From positions 1-64,000 of the forward strand of contig NZ_JHWH01000021.1 in the NCBI RefSeq assembly GCF_000622145.1: a stretch of DNA of 64,000 nt, in the 5' to 3' direction. The notes beneath the pieces were generated by a model. That model was not told the origin of the DNA. It did not search any database and saw nothing but the letters and a program-made list of their open reading frames with translations. Position numbers and translations under genes: made by a program. Positions 53,847-62,395 of the stretch are shown piece by piece (the first letter of the stretch is position 1; each line of letters opens with the position of its first letter). The stretch comes from Paracoccus yeei ATCC BAA-599 (lineage in GTDB: Bacteria > Pseudomonadota > Alphaproteobacteria > Rhodobacterales > Rhodobacteraceae).

Positions 53847-56012
53847 TCAGAACAGTGTGCGCACGGCCAGTTCGGCGGTGCGGCCCTCGCCATAGACGAC
53901 CGTGTCGTAGAACCCGGTCGTGGCGTAATATGTCTTGTCGAAGAGGTTGTTGACGCTGAGCGTCAGTTCGGTCCGCGCGTCGATCCGAAGCGAGCCGTTC
54001 AGGTCAAAGACCGCAAAGCTGCCCTGGTGGACGTTCGGCTGCTCGACATCCGAGGTGAAGTCCATGCTGTCGGTCCCGCTTTGCCAGCGCAGCGCGCCGC
54101 CGAGGGTCAGCCGGTCGTCGAGGACGCCCGCAACCCGATAATCAGTCGCCAGCTTCAGACTGTGCTTGGGCTGGTCGGCGTAAAGCGTGTTGCCGTCCTT
54201 GTCCTTGGAGGTGCGATAGGTATAGCCGGCCGAGACGTTCCAGCGGTCGCTGATCGCGCCTGCCACCTCAAGCTCGAACCCGCGCGTCTTGGTGCCGTCG
54301 ATGCTTTCATAGACGCTGCGGGCTTCCTCGTCGATGTAATCGACGTATTTCGCCACGTCCTTCTGGTCGGTCTGGAAGATCGCCGCCGAGGCCAGCAGCG
54401 CCCCGTCCAGAAGGTCCGCCTTGACGCCCAGTTCATAGTTCCAGCCATAGGTCGGTGGCAGGTACTGCCGGTCGATGTCCTGCGCCAACTGGGGCTTGTA
54501 GATGCTGGTGACGCTGCCATAGGCGGTATAGGTCGGATTCAGGTCATAGGTGAAGCCGACATAGGGCGTCACCTCGCCCGAGAACTTGTAGGACGCCGTC
54601 GTTCGCGTGCCGTCGCCGGACATGCCGTCCCACCAGTTCACCCGCGCGCCGGCCAGCACATGCAGCGCGTCGGTCACGGCAAGGCGCGTGGTGGCGTAAA
54701 GCCCGTATTGCGTGATCCGGCTTTCGTCGACATAGGTCGGCGCTTCGGACAGGACCGGCGCCGGAAACTTGCCGTTCAGGCGATAGCGGTTGACCGGGAA
54801 GGTCTCGCCCGCGCCATAGCCGTAGTATTTTCCCCTGCCCTTGGAGTACATCGCGCCCATGACGAACTGGTGGTCGCGGCCAAAGGCCTGGAAATCGCCG
54901 TTGACGATGGCGTTCAGGTTGTCCTGCCGGTAGCCGCCGTCATAGCGCGTGCCGTATCCGCTCATGCCCTCGCCTGTCTCGCGGTCGGGCGTGCCGTGGA
55001 TCCAGGCCAGCGTCGCATCCATGTCGTTCCGGACATGGGTGTAGACCAGCCGTCCGGTCCAGCCGTTCTGGAAAACGTGCTCGAGCGATGCGAAGAATTC
55101 GGTTCGCTCGGTGTCGACATAGGTCCAGTCGGTGCCGGTGCTGGCGCCCTTTTCCCAGTCGATCAGCCCGCCGTCGGCGTAGAAGGGCTGCAACCCGCCC
55201 CAGGTGACGCCATCGGCCTTCGTCTTCTGATAGGTCAGCCCGGTGCTGAGGATCGTGCTGTCGGTCAGGTCGGCTTCGAGCGCGCCGAACAGGACGTATT
55301 TCTTCTTGTGATAGCGGTCCAGCGTACCGTCGCGGCTGTCCGCGACGCCGATCAGCCGGCCCCGGATGGTCCCCGCCGGGTTCAGCGGGCCCGAGACATC
55401 GGCCTCGACGCGGCCGCCCCTGGGATAGGCCAGCGATACCGCGGCCTCGTTGCGCAGACTGTCGGTGGGGCGTTTCCTGATGAAGTTGATCGAGGCGCCC
55501 GGCTCGCCCGCGCCCTGCATCAGGCCGTTGGCACCCCGCACGATCTCGACATGGTCATAAAGCGCCATGTCGGGGTTGTTGTCGTCGAATTGCCAGGTCC
55601 CGTCGCGCGGGATCGGCACGCCGTCGTATTGATAGGCGTCGATCGGAAAGCCGCGCGCGTAGTAGTTGATCCGGTCGCTTTCGAAGGCCTGGACGGTGAT
55701 GCCCGTGGCCGCCTCCATCGTCTCCGAGATGGTGGTGATGTTGCGGTCCTTCATCTGCTGATCGGTGATCACGCTGGTGGATTGCGGCGTTTCCTTCTGG
55801 CTGAGGACGAGGCCGGTGGCCGAACGCATCCATTCAGTGGTCCAGCTGCCGCTGTCCTGGGTCGTGGTCGCTGGCGCGGCGGTAATGACGACCTCGTCCA
55901 GCGTGACCGGCGCGTCCTGCGCCAAAAGCGCGACCGGCAGCAGGAACGGCAGAACGCCCGCGACCAGCGATGTGGTGGCGGCCATCCGACGGCGCATGGG
56001 GTGACTGGTCAT
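53847..56012 (-). CDS. TonB-dependent siderophore-type receptor
   Basis: A 721-residue outer-membrane receptor. After a signal peptide ending near LLAQDAPV comes a TonB-box-like TLDEVVITA, then the plug (SVITDQQMKDRNITTISETM, YARGFPIDAYQYDGVPI, VEIVRGANGLMQG) and a 22-strand barrel ending in the aromatic AELAVRTLF. The plug resembles ferric catecholate/coprogen-type receptors; the ligand is unknown. Start 56012 has GGAGG 13 bases upstream, which is rather far. An IS5-type remnant lies directly upstream and may have changed its control. Confidence 0.9.
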   Translation of the reverse strand: MTSHPMRRRMAATTSLVAGVLPFLLPVALLAQDAPVTLDEVVITAAPATTTQDSGSWTTEWMRSATGLVLSQKETPQSTSVITDQQMKDRNITTISETMEAATGITVQAFESDRINYYARGFPIDAYQYDGVPIPRDGTWQFDDNNPDMALYDHVEIVRGANGLMQGAGEPGASINFIRKRPTDSLRNEAAVSLAYPRGGRVEADVSGPLNPAGTIRGRLIGVADSRDGTLDRYHKKKYVLFGALEADLTDSTILSTGLTYQKTKADGVTWGGLQPFYADGGLIDWEKGASTGTDWTYVDTERTEFFASLEHVFQNGWTGRLVYTHVRNDMDATLAWIHGTPDRETGEGMSGYGTRYDGGYRQDNLNAIVNGDFQAFGRDHQFVMGAMYSKGRGKYYGYGAGETFPVNRYRLNGKFPAPVLSEAPTYVDESRITQYGLYATTRLAVTDALHVLAGARVNWWDGMSGDGTRTTASYKFSGEVTPYVGFTYDLNPTYTAYGSVTSIYKPQLAQDIDRQYLPPTYGWNYELGVKADLLDGALLASAAIFQTDQKDVAKYVDYIDEEARSVYESIDGTKTRGFELEVAGAISDRWNVSAGYTYRTSKDKDGNTLYADQPKHSLKLATDYRVAGVLDDRLTLGGALRWQSGTDSMDFTSDVEQPNVHQGSFAVFDLNGSLRIDARTELTLSVNNLFDKTYYATTGFYDTVVYGEGRTAELAVRTLF

Positions 56013-56196
56013 TCCGTAACGATTGCCTCCGTTCGTTGATACGGCTGGCATTCGCTGGCATGGGGTTCCTATCTGCCCGTCTGCCGGATCTGGCAAGATG
56101 CCAGGTGGTCGGCTGGGCCGACGATGTGACATGGATATCACGGAACCAGGGCCTGTTGGACCGGACTGCCGTTCCCCGGCCGGAGGCCGCACACCG

Positions 56197-56505
56197 TCAG
56201 GGCGACCCTGCCGTCTCCGGACTGCCGAACAAAGTGATCAGCCCCTTCGCCAGCACGGCATTGCCGATCTGCCCCCAGATGTCGCCGGAGCTTGCGTGAT
56301 GTCGCCGATCTGACCGGCGGTGATGATGAAACGCAGTGGCCTGCCAAGCGCATCGGCCAGCATGTGGATCCCGGAGGTCAATCCACCTCGGGAACGCCCC
56401 AGCGCCTGATCCTTGGCGCCTCTTTCCCGGATGCCGCGTTCTGTCGTGCGCCCGGGATCGCCAGCCTCGGTGATCAAGCGCGGTCGCCCATGAAGCAGTC
56501 TTCAA
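56197..56505 (-). pseudogene. IS5-family transposase remnant
   Basis: The frame at 56238-56477 reads ITEAGDPGRTTERG, then DQALGRSRGGLTSGIHMLAD and ALGRPLRFIITAGQIGDITQ, the central part of IS5-family (IS427/IS1031-like) transposases ('..RSRGGltTKIH...da.G.p....lT.GQ.hD...'). A neighbouring frame then carries IGNAVLAKGLI, like the later 'vlADkgYD' motif. Frames are broken and neither the ends nor the catalytic residues are complete. The remainder of 56013-56535 holds nothing else recognisable. Confidence 0.72.
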
Positions 56506-56535
56506 GCGATGTGGAAAGCCTGAATGTTGTTCGGC

Positions 56536-57780
56536 CTAGGGCTGGCGGCTGGCAGTCAGATCGAACCGGATCGCCACGCCGAAGCCCACGGTGCTTTCGT
56601 CCGCGTAGCCCGCACCGACGCCGAAATCGCGGCGGTCCACGGTCAGCGTGCCCCGCGCAGTGGCCCGGTCGCCGTCGATCGTCAGCTCGAAGGGCAGGGT
56701 CGTCTCGACCGGCTTGCCGGCGATGGTCAGCGTGCCCTGGGCGACATGCGGGCCGCCCTGGGTCTGCGGCGGCAGGATCCGGGCGTCGAAGCGGGCCTGC
56801 GGATGGGCGGGGGCGTTCAGGAAGTCCGGCCCCTTGGCGGAATCGCTGACCGCACCCAGGCTGAGCGAGGCGACGTCGATCAGCACCTCGACATGGCCCG
56901 AGCCCGTCGCCGGGTCATAGTCGATGTCGGCGCTCCAGCCGCCGAACGTGCCCTGCACGGGATTGCCGCCCTGGGTGACCTCGATGCCCAGGGTGCCTTG
57001 CTGGACGGTCCAGGCGGTGCCTTGCGCGGCCGTTGTCGCCGTCGTGGGCGCGGCGGGCTGGGTCGCGGCAGGCTGGGTCGTTGCGGCGGGGGCCGTTTCC
57101 TCGGGCGCCTCGGCCGACAGCAGCGCGGTCGCGGCCCAAAGCCCCAGCGCCAGCAGCGCCGCAAGGACATGGATCAGCGGCCGGCGCGGCGCCTGGGGCG
57201 GCTGCGGCGCGCTTTCGGGATCCCCGGCCATGCGGGCGAGGGTGCCGTCGCGGTCGATCAGCGCATGCTTCAGCGCGCCGGCGACATGCAGCGCGACCAG
57301 CCCCGCAAGCACCCACCAGCCGGTTTCGTGGAAGGCGGCGAAGCGGTCCGACAGGGCCGCGTCCTGGGGCACCAGCGGCAGGCGCTGGCCCAGCGGCCAC
57401 AGGATGCGGGAAAACCCGCCGGGTGCGGCCGAATGCAGCAGCCAGCCCGACAGCGGCATGATGACCATGCCCAGATACAGCGCCCAGTGCACCGTCTCGG
57501 CCAGGAAGGTCTCGGCCCGACGATTGGGGTGCAGGGGACGGGGACGGGGTTGGCTCAGCGTCCACAGGATGCGGCCCAGGGCGAGGATCAGCACCGCGAC
57601 GCCCACCGTCTTGTGGACCGAGAATGTCGCGAAGATCGCCTGCATCTGGTCCTGCGTGCCCTGCGGCAGGCCGCCCGCGTAAAGCCCCAGCGCGATGGCC
57701 GCCAGGATCAGGACCGCGACGGTCCAGTGGAAGAAGCGGGCGACCCAGCCATAGGCGCGGGCTGTGTTGCTGGCGTTCAT
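56536..57780 (-). CDS. Cytochrome b561-YceI fusion protein
   Basis: A 414-residue two-part membrane protein. Residues 1-190 are a four-helix cytochrome b561, with haem His candidates in [34 protein letters not shown] and [12 protein letters not shown]. After a fifth membrane helix (about 205-225) and an Ala/Thr/Pro linker comes a periplasmic YceI lipocalin-like domain ([29 protein letters not shown]). YceI binds polyisoprenoids such as quinones, so the fusion could pass quinone electrons (inference). Start 57780 overlaps the tdk stop. Confidence 0.9.
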   Translation of the reverse strand: MNASNTARAYGWVARFFHWTVAVLILAAIALGLYAGGLPQGTQDQMQAIFATFSVHKTVGVAVLILALGRILWTLSQPRPRPLHPNRRAETFLAETVHWALYLGMVIMPLSGWLLHSAAPGGFSRILWPLGQRLPLVPQDAALSDRFAAFHETGWWVLAGLVALHVAGALKHALIDRDGTLARMAGDPESAPQPPQAPRRPLIHVLAALLALGLWAATALLSAEAPEETAPAATTQPAATQPAAPTTATTAAQGTAWTVQQGTLGIEVTQGGNPVQGTFGGWSADIDYDPATGSGHVEVLIDVASLSLGAVSDSAKGPDFLNAPAHPQARFDARILPPQTQGGPHVAQGTLTIAGKPVETTLPFELTIDGDRATARGTLTVDRRDFGVGAGYADESTVGFGVAIRFDLTASRQP

Positions 57781-58355
57781 CGGATTTCTCCCATCGCTTC
57801 GCGCCAATGGCGGCGGCAGAGCGAGACATAGGTTTCATTTCCGCCGACCTGGACCTGCGCGCCGTCGCGCAGCGCCCGGCCCTGGTCGTCCCGGCGGATG
57901 ACCATGGTGGCGCGTCGGCCGCAATGGCAGACGGTGCGCACCTCGCGCAGCTCGTCCGCCCAGGCCAGCAGCGCCGCCGAGCCAGGAAACAGCTGCCCCC
58001 GGAAATCGACGCGCAGGCCATAGCACATCACCGGCAGGTCCAGGTCGTCGACGACGCGGGCGAGTTGCCAGACCTGTGCCTGGCTGAGGAACTGGGCCTC
58101 GTCCAGAAGGACGCAGGCGCAGCCCGCGCCCCGGTCGCGGACCAGGGCGAACAGATCGGTGTCGGGGGCAAAGGTCGTGGCGGGTTCGGCGATGCCGATG
58201 CGGCTGGCGATCAGGCCCGGTCCGGCGCGGTCGTCCAGCGCAGCCGTCAGCAGCAGCGTGCGCATGCCGCGTTCGCGATAATTGTGCGAGGCCTGCAAAA
58301 GCATCGTGCTTTTGCCCGCGTTCATCGTGGAATAATGAAAATAAAGCCTGGCCAT
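57777..58355 (-). CDS. tdk: Thymidine kinase
   Basis: Phosphorylates thymidine in the salvage pathway. The 192-residue type II enzyme has the P-loop [12 protein letters not shown], the VLLDEAQFL box and a C-terminal zinc site (CHCGRRA, then CRRHW), with the lasso loop [10 protein letters not shown]. Start 58355 (MARLYFHYS) is the family start; an upstream extension is rejected. It is coupled to the downstream cytochrome-YceI gene by an ATGA overlap. Confidence 0.95.
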   Translation of the reverse strand: MARLYFHYSTMNAGKSTMLLQASHNYRERGMRTLLLTAALDDRAGPGLIASRIGIAEPATTFAPDTDLFALVRDRGAGCACVLLDEAQFLSQAQVWQLARVVDDLDLPVMCYGLRVDFRGQLFPGSAALLAWADELREVRTVCHCGRRATMVIRRDDQGRALRDGAQVQVGGNETYVSLCRRHWREAMGEIR

Positions 58356-58424
58356 GCACGCCACATAGCCGCGCTGGGGGCAGGGGGGCAAGCCGCCGCG
58401 CGGGGGCGGCGGCTCACGCTGTCG

Positions 58425-59861
58425 TCAGTCCCGCTGGGCGGCCTTGGGCGCGCGCGACGGGCGGCGGGCCGGACGCTTGCGCGCGGGCTGCTGGCCCGAG
58501 GGCGCGCCGCGGCCGACGGGGCCGCCGCGTTCGCGCATCCTGGCCGCCTCGAAGGGCACCTCGCCGCCGACCACGGGGATCGAGGCTTTCATCGCCTTTT
58601 CGATGGCGCGCAATTCGCCGATCTCGGCCGGGGCGCACAGCGCGATGGCGCGGCCGTCGCGGCCGGCGCGGGCGGTGCGGCCGATGCGGTGGACATAGTT
58701 TTCCGGCACGTTCGGCAGGTCGTAGTTGTAGACATGCGCCACCTCGGGGATGTCTAGGCCCCGCGCCGCCACGTCGGTCGCCACCAGCACCTTGGTGTCG
58801 CCGCTGCGGAAGCCTGCAAGCGCGCGCTCCCGCTGGCCCTGGCTTTTGTTGCCGTGGATCGCGGCGACCTTGAAGCCCCACTTCTCAAGCAGCTTGGACA
58901 GCTTTTCCGAGCCGTGCTTGGTGCGGCCAAAGACGATCGCCAGTTCGTCGCGGTGCTTGCCGAGGTATTCCGCCAGCAGCGTCGCCTTGTCGCCCTGGTT
59001 CACGAAATGCACGCCCTGTTCGATCTTGGCGGCGGCCTGGCCGGGCGGGTTCACCGCGACCTTCAGCGGATCGGTCAGGTAGCTGTCGGCCAGCTCTTCC
59101 ATCAGCTTCGGCATGGTGGCCGAGAACAGCAGCGTCTGGCGTTCGCGCGGCAGCATCTTGGCGATGCGGCGCAGCGCGTGGATGAAACCGATGTCCAGCA
59201 TCTGGTCGGCCTCGTCCAGCACCAGGTATTTGGTCTGCGACAGGTCGACCGCGCCGCGCTCGATTAGGTCGATCAGCCGGCCAGGGGTGGCGATCAGCAC
59301 GTCCACGCCGCGTTCCATGCGCATGGTTTGGGTGTTGATCGAGGCGCCGCCGACGACGCGGAACTGCCGGATGGCGGTGCCAGCGGCATAGGCGTCAATG
59401 TTGGCGGCGATCTGGGTCGCCAGTTCGCGGGTCGGCGCCAGGATCAGCGCGCGGCAGGTCCGCGGCTCGGGCTTGCGGCCGATGTTCAGGAGCCGGGTCA
59501 GCATCGGCAGGCCGAAGGCCGCCGTCTTGCCGGTGCCGGTCTGGGCAAGGCCCAGCAGGTCGCGGCCCTCGACGATGCCGGGGATAGCCTTTTCCTGGAT
59601 CGGCGAGGGCGCGTCGATGCCCATCGGCGACAGGTTCACCGCGACGCGGGCGTCGATGCCCATGCGGGTAAAGGGCGTGTCGATGTCGGGGATGGCCCGG
59701 CGGATGAACTTTTCCTCGGGCTCGTCGCGGTGGCGGCGGTGGTTGACCGGGGGCTTGGCGTCGCGGAAGGCGGGCTTGCCGCCCTGGCCACGCGGGCGGG
59801 CGTCGGCGCCACGGGGTTGCGGTTTGCCCGAGCGGGCCGGGCGAGCGGTTTCTTGCGTCAT
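58425..59861 (-). CDS. DEAD-box RNA helicase (RhlE-like)
   Basis: A 478-residue helicase with all core motifs: Q motif (PSPIQEKAIP), AQTGTGKT, PTRELATQ, TPGR, DEADQML, SAT, FGRTKHG, ARGLDIP and HRIGRTARAGR. It is flanked by basic, Arg/Pro/Gly-rich tails at both ends that likely bind RNA. It probably acts in ribosome assembly, RNA decay or cold adaptation. Start 59861 (MTQETARP) follows AAAGATGAC; an extension to 59951 is not supported. The 230 bases upstream hold no other gene. Confidence 0.94.
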   Translation of the reverse strand: MTQETARPARSGKPQPRGADARPRGQGGKPAFRDAKPPVNHRRHRDEPEEKFIRRAIPDIDTPFTRMGIDARVAVNLSPMGIDAPSPIQEKAIPGIVEGRDLLGLAQTGTGKTAAFGLPMLTRLLNIGRKPEPRTCRALILAPTRELATQIAANIDAYAAGTAIRQFRVVGGASINTQTMRMERGVDVLIATPGRLIDLIERGAVDLSQTKYLVLDEADQMLDIGFIHALRRIAKMLPRERQTLLFSATMPKLMEELADSYLTDPLKVAVNPPGQAAAKIEQGVHFVNQGDKATLLAEYLGKHRDELAIVFGRTKHGSEKLSKLLEKWGFKVAAIHGNKSQGQRERALAGFRSGDTKVLVATDVAARGLDIPEVAHVYNYDLPNVPENYVHRIGRTARAGRDGRAIALCAPAEIGELRAIEKAMKASIPVVGGEVPFEAARMRERGGPVGRGAPSGQQPARKRPARRPSRAPKAAQRD

Positions 59862-60092
59862 GTCATCTTTCGACCCGGACGCCAGCCGTATCGGCGCGCC
59901 AGGCTTGGGGCCACGCGTCATGGCGCGGCGGGTTACGAGGGGGCGGGCCATTACGGAACCCGCCTGCCTCCCCGCGTGAATGGGAAACTGGAAATCGTGC
60001 CGAACCTGGACGCAAGGTGCGTCGGCTGCTCACGCGGCAGCGGTTGGCTACCCGGCGGATATGAGGCAGCGTGACGCGAAAGTCAACCCTGA

Positions 60093-60542
60093 TCACACCC
60101 GGTCGGTCGAATCCATCCAGATCGTCACCGGCCCGTCGTTGACCAGGGCGACCTGCATGTCCGCGCCAAAACGGCCGGCTTCGACGGTCAGGCCCAGGTC
60201 GCGCAGCGCATCCGCAAAGCGCAGGTACAGCGTCTCGCCCCGGGCCGGGCCTTCGGCGCTGGAAAAGCCGGGGCGGTTGCCGGTGCGGGTGTCGGCGGCC
60301 AGGGTGAACTGGCTGACCACCAGCACCGCGCCGCCGATGTCCTGGACCGAGCGGTTCATCTTGCCGGCCTCGTCGCGGAAGATGCGCAGCTTGGCCACGC
60401 GGGCGGCAAGCTTCTCGGGCGCGTCGTCGGGATCGCCCTGCATGGCGCAGACCAGCACCATCAGGCCCGGACCGATGGCGCCCACGGTTTCGCCCGCGAT
60501 GGTGACGCGCGCCTCGGTCACGCGCTGGATCAGGGCGCGCAT
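60093..60542 (-). CDS. dtd: D-aminoacyl-tRNA deacylase
   Basis: Clears D-aminoacyl-tRNAs in the cytoplasm. The 149-residue protein begins [20 protein letters not shown], as DTD proteins do, carries the active-site [20 protein letters not shown] segment, and closes with [14 protein letters not shown] in place of the usual Gly-cis-Pro region (GPVTI). Three bases separate it from the small membrane protein gene upstream, so the two are one operon. Confidence 0.94.
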   Translation of the reverse strand: MRALIQRVTEARVTIAGETVGAIGPGLMVLVCAMQGDPDDAPEKLAARVAKLRIFRDEAGKMNRSVQDIGGAVLVVSQFTLAADTRTGNRPGFSSAEGPARGETLYLRFADALRDLGLTVEAGRFGADMQVALVNDGPVTIWMDSTDRV

Positions 60543-60545
60543 CCT

Positions 60546-60773
60546 CTAGCGCCCCAGCATGATGCCAAGGACGACGAACATCAGGCCAAAGACCGATGCC
60601 CCCAGCGCCGCCATGTTGACCGCCACGACCCGGCGCATGACCGCGCGCATCCGGTCTTCGGGCAGGGCCCGCGCCTTGGCGCGCGCCGCCATCACGATGC
60701 ACCAGACCAGCGCCGCCAGCCCCGCCAGCGTCAGCGCCGTTCCGCCCCAGATCAGCCCGTCCCAGATCGTCAT
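60546..60773 (-). CDS. Small membrane protein, unknown function
   Basis: A 75-residue protein with two hydrophobic helices (about residues 4-26 and 48-72) joined by a basic loop (AARAKARALPEDRMRAVMRR), so probably a hairpin in the inner membrane. It matches the general pattern of small alphaproteobacterial membrane proteins next to dtd. Start 60773 has GGAGG at good spacing; an upstream frame extension is rejected. Three bases upstream of dtd. Confidence 0.8.
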   Translation of the reverse strand: MTIWDGLIWGGTALTLAGLAALVWCIVMAARAKARALPEDRMRAVMRRVVAVNMAALGASVFGLMFVVLGIMLGR

Positions 60774-60861
60774 GCGCACCTCCATCCGTCGCGGACCGCC
60801 TAGCGGCGATTGCACCCGCCCGCAAGACCGCCTACACCCCGCCGCAAAGAAGGAGCGGACG

Positions 60862-61113
60862 ATGCAGGACGACAACGCTTATGGCATTGCGGCGGGCGAG
60901 CTGCGCCAGTTCATCGAGCAGTTCGAGCAGCTCGAGGCCGAAAAGAAGGACGTGGCCGAGCGCCAGAAGGAGCTGATGGCCGAGGCCAAGGCGCGCGGCT
61001 ATGACACCAAGGTCATGCGCAAGGTGATCGCGCTGCGCAAGCGCGACAAGGACGACATCGCCGAGGAGGAAGCGATCCTCGAGATGTACAAGGCCGCGCT
61101 GGGCATGGTCTGA
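60862..61113 (+). CDS. gapR: GapR-type nucleoid-associated protein (DUF2312)
   Basis: An 83-residue protein of the DUF2312 family. The Caulobacter member GapR is a tetrameric DNA-clamping protein that binds overtwisted DNA and aids topoisomerases. Conserved features are the ELRQFIEQFEQLEAEKKDVA coiled coil and the basic ARGYDTKVMRKVIALRKRD segment. It is preceded by AGAAGGAGC, stands alone and has a strong terminator right after it. A longer upstream frame is not credible. Confidence 0.9.
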   Translation: MQDDNAYGIAAGELRQFIEQFEQLEAEKKDVAERQKELMAEAKARGYDTKVMRKVIALRKRDKDDIAEEEAILEMYKAALGMV

Positions 61114-61119
61114 GGAAAC

Positions 61120-61140
61120 GGGGGCCGCGGCCCCCTTTTT
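61120..61140 (+). terminator. Rho-independent terminator of gapR
   Basis: GGGGGCCGCGGCCCCC (61120-61135) followed at once by TTTTT, seven bases after the gapR stop codon. Confidence 0.88.
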
Positions 61141-61150
61141 CATGGCCCGT

Positions 61151-62026
61151 TCAGGGCGCGATGAATTCGATCCCCGGCAGCGCGGCGATCTGGGCCACGT
61201 CCTCGTCGTAAAGATCGCTCAGGCGGTCGACCAGGTCCTGGGTCCAGCCGGGCAGCGACACCTCGATCTCCATCTGCTCGGGCAGGGCGTGGCGGGCCAG
61301 CGCGGCCGAAAAGATGGCGCGGCGGCTGTCGACCGTCAGCCGTTCCTGCTTGGCCATCTCGTCATGGATCATCTGGATGCCTTCGGGGCGCAGGATGTCG
61401 CCCAGGATCTGCAGCCCCGCCTTCAGCGGCACGTCGCTGGGCATGGTGGCGATGCGACGCACGACCTCGGGCCAGATCAGCGAAGTGTCCTCGTGGCACC
61501 ACAGCACCAGGCGCAGGCCGGGGATTGCGGCCTGGATGCGGCGGATCGCCGGGGCCCACCGCAGCCGCTCGGGGTCGATGCCGGCCATCACGTCCTCGTA
61601 CCGGCCGCTGCCGTCCTGGGCAAAGACAAAGGGCAGCAGCGTCGCGGGGTTCTTCATCGCCAGGAAGAACTCGACCTCGGCCGAGGGGAAAAGATTGGCC
61701 AGCGCCGCCATCTTCTCGCCCGCCGCCGCGTAAAGCCCCTCGGCGGAAATCGCCCGCTCGGCCTTGCCGAGGAAGGTGGGCGTGCTGAAGATCACGCGTT
61801 CGGGCTGGTCGGTGTCCAGGATCGCGTCCAGCATCACCTGTTCCATGTCGGGCGTGGCGGGGCCGCCGCGCAGCGCGGTCAGCGCATCGTTGAAGATCTC
61901 GCGGTGCTTGTTCGGCGGCAGCGCCTCGATGCGGTTCTTCAGCAGCCAGTCGCGGTTCTGCATCAGGGTCTTGACCATGCGGGACAGATCCGTGCCGTGG
62001 ACACCGCAATGAAAAACGACCTGCAT
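61151..62026 (-). CDS. Conserved protein of unknown function
   Basis: A 291-residue soluble protein that I do not assign. It begins MQVVFHCGVHGTDLSRMVKT, an order reminiscent of P-loop or sulfotransferase-like strand-loop-helix starts but without a GxxxxGKS motif. It contains RVIFSTPTFLGKAERAISAE and a central FFLAMKNPATLLPFVFAQDG stretch, a layout seen in sulfotransferase-like proteins of this bacterial group. No signal or membrane helix. Start 62026 has AGAGG about ten bases upstream. It is convergent with gapR. Confidence 0.72.
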   Translation of the reverse strand: MQVVFHCGVHGTDLSRMVKTLMQNRDWLLKNRIEALPPNKHREIFNDALTALRGGPATPDMEQVMLDAILDTDQPERVIFSTPTFLGKAERAISAEGLYAAAGEKMAALANLFPSAEVEFFLAMKNPATLLPFVFAQDGSGRYEDVMAGIDPERLRWAPAIRRIQAAIPGLRLVLWCHEDTSLIWPEVVRRIATMPSDVPLKAGLQILGDILRPEGIQMIHDEMAKQERLTVDSRRAIFSAALARHALPEQMEIEVSLPGWTQDLVDRLSDLYDEDVAQIAALPGIEFIAP

Positions 62027-62137
62027 GAAATGCGCACCTCTGATTGCTTCTGAGCGCACACTAGCCTTCATTGCCGGTCAGGAAAACCACCCGCGGCCCT
62101 ATCCCTGCGACGAAGGCGCGGCGGGGGAACGGGGACA

Positions 62138-62169
62138 GCCGGGCGGGTCCCACCACGAACCCGCCCGGC
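62138..62169. repeat. Strong hairpin, 11-base stem
   Basis: GCCGGGCGGGT (62138-62148) and ACCCGCCCGGC (62159-62169) pair perfectly around a 10-base loop. No T-run follows on either strand, so it is not a classical terminator; it lies 110 bases upstream of the unknown-protein gene, in its leader or promoter region. Confidence 0.6.
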
Positions 62170-62292
62170 AGCGCCGGACATGAACCAGAACAATCGCTTA
62201 CCACCACAACAAGCAATCGCTTGCCGACAGGGAAGTTATGCCCGAGCCCGCCCGCAGGGGGTAGCTGGCTATTTCGTCAATTCCCGCTGTGG

Positions 62293-62318
62293 GCGACCTG
62301 TCCCTTTGGGCAGGTCGC
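62293..62318. repeat. Hairpin GCGACCTG/CAGGTCGC
   Basis: Perfect 8-base arms (62293-62300 and 62311-62318) with a 10-base loop, just beyond the tig terminator on its transcript side. It may be a back-up termination or RNA-processing structure. Confidence 0.5.
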
Positions 62319-62344
62319 GGGGCGCGCGAGCGCCCGAAAACGAA

Positions 62345-62372
62345 GAACGCTCCCCCGGATGGGGGAGCGTTC
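62345..62372 (-). terminator. Terminator of tig
   Basis: GAACGCTCCCCC and GGGGGAGCGTTC form a perfect 12-base stem with a GGAT (minus strand ATCC) loop. On the minus strand it is followed by TTCGTTTTCGG. It begins 23 bases after the tig stop codon. Confidence 0.85.
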
Positions 62373-62395
62373 GGGTCGGTCCGAAGCTTGGGCGA

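Larger units (their letters stand above)
62027..62395. other. 369-base spacer with three hairpins, no gene
   Basis: Between the unknown protein and tig. It contains the tig terminator (62345-62372) and two further inverted repeats (62138-62169 and 62293-62318), plus a small CAAGC/GCTTG dyad around 62210-62223. No convincing open frame with a start site is present. A small RNA could be encoded here. Confidence 0.6.

Noticed and set aside
53688..56039. A 783-codon open frame on the plus strand
   Set aside because: Antisense to the TonB-dependent receptor, which has a signal peptide, plug motifs and an aromatic C-terminus; the opposite frame shows none of this.
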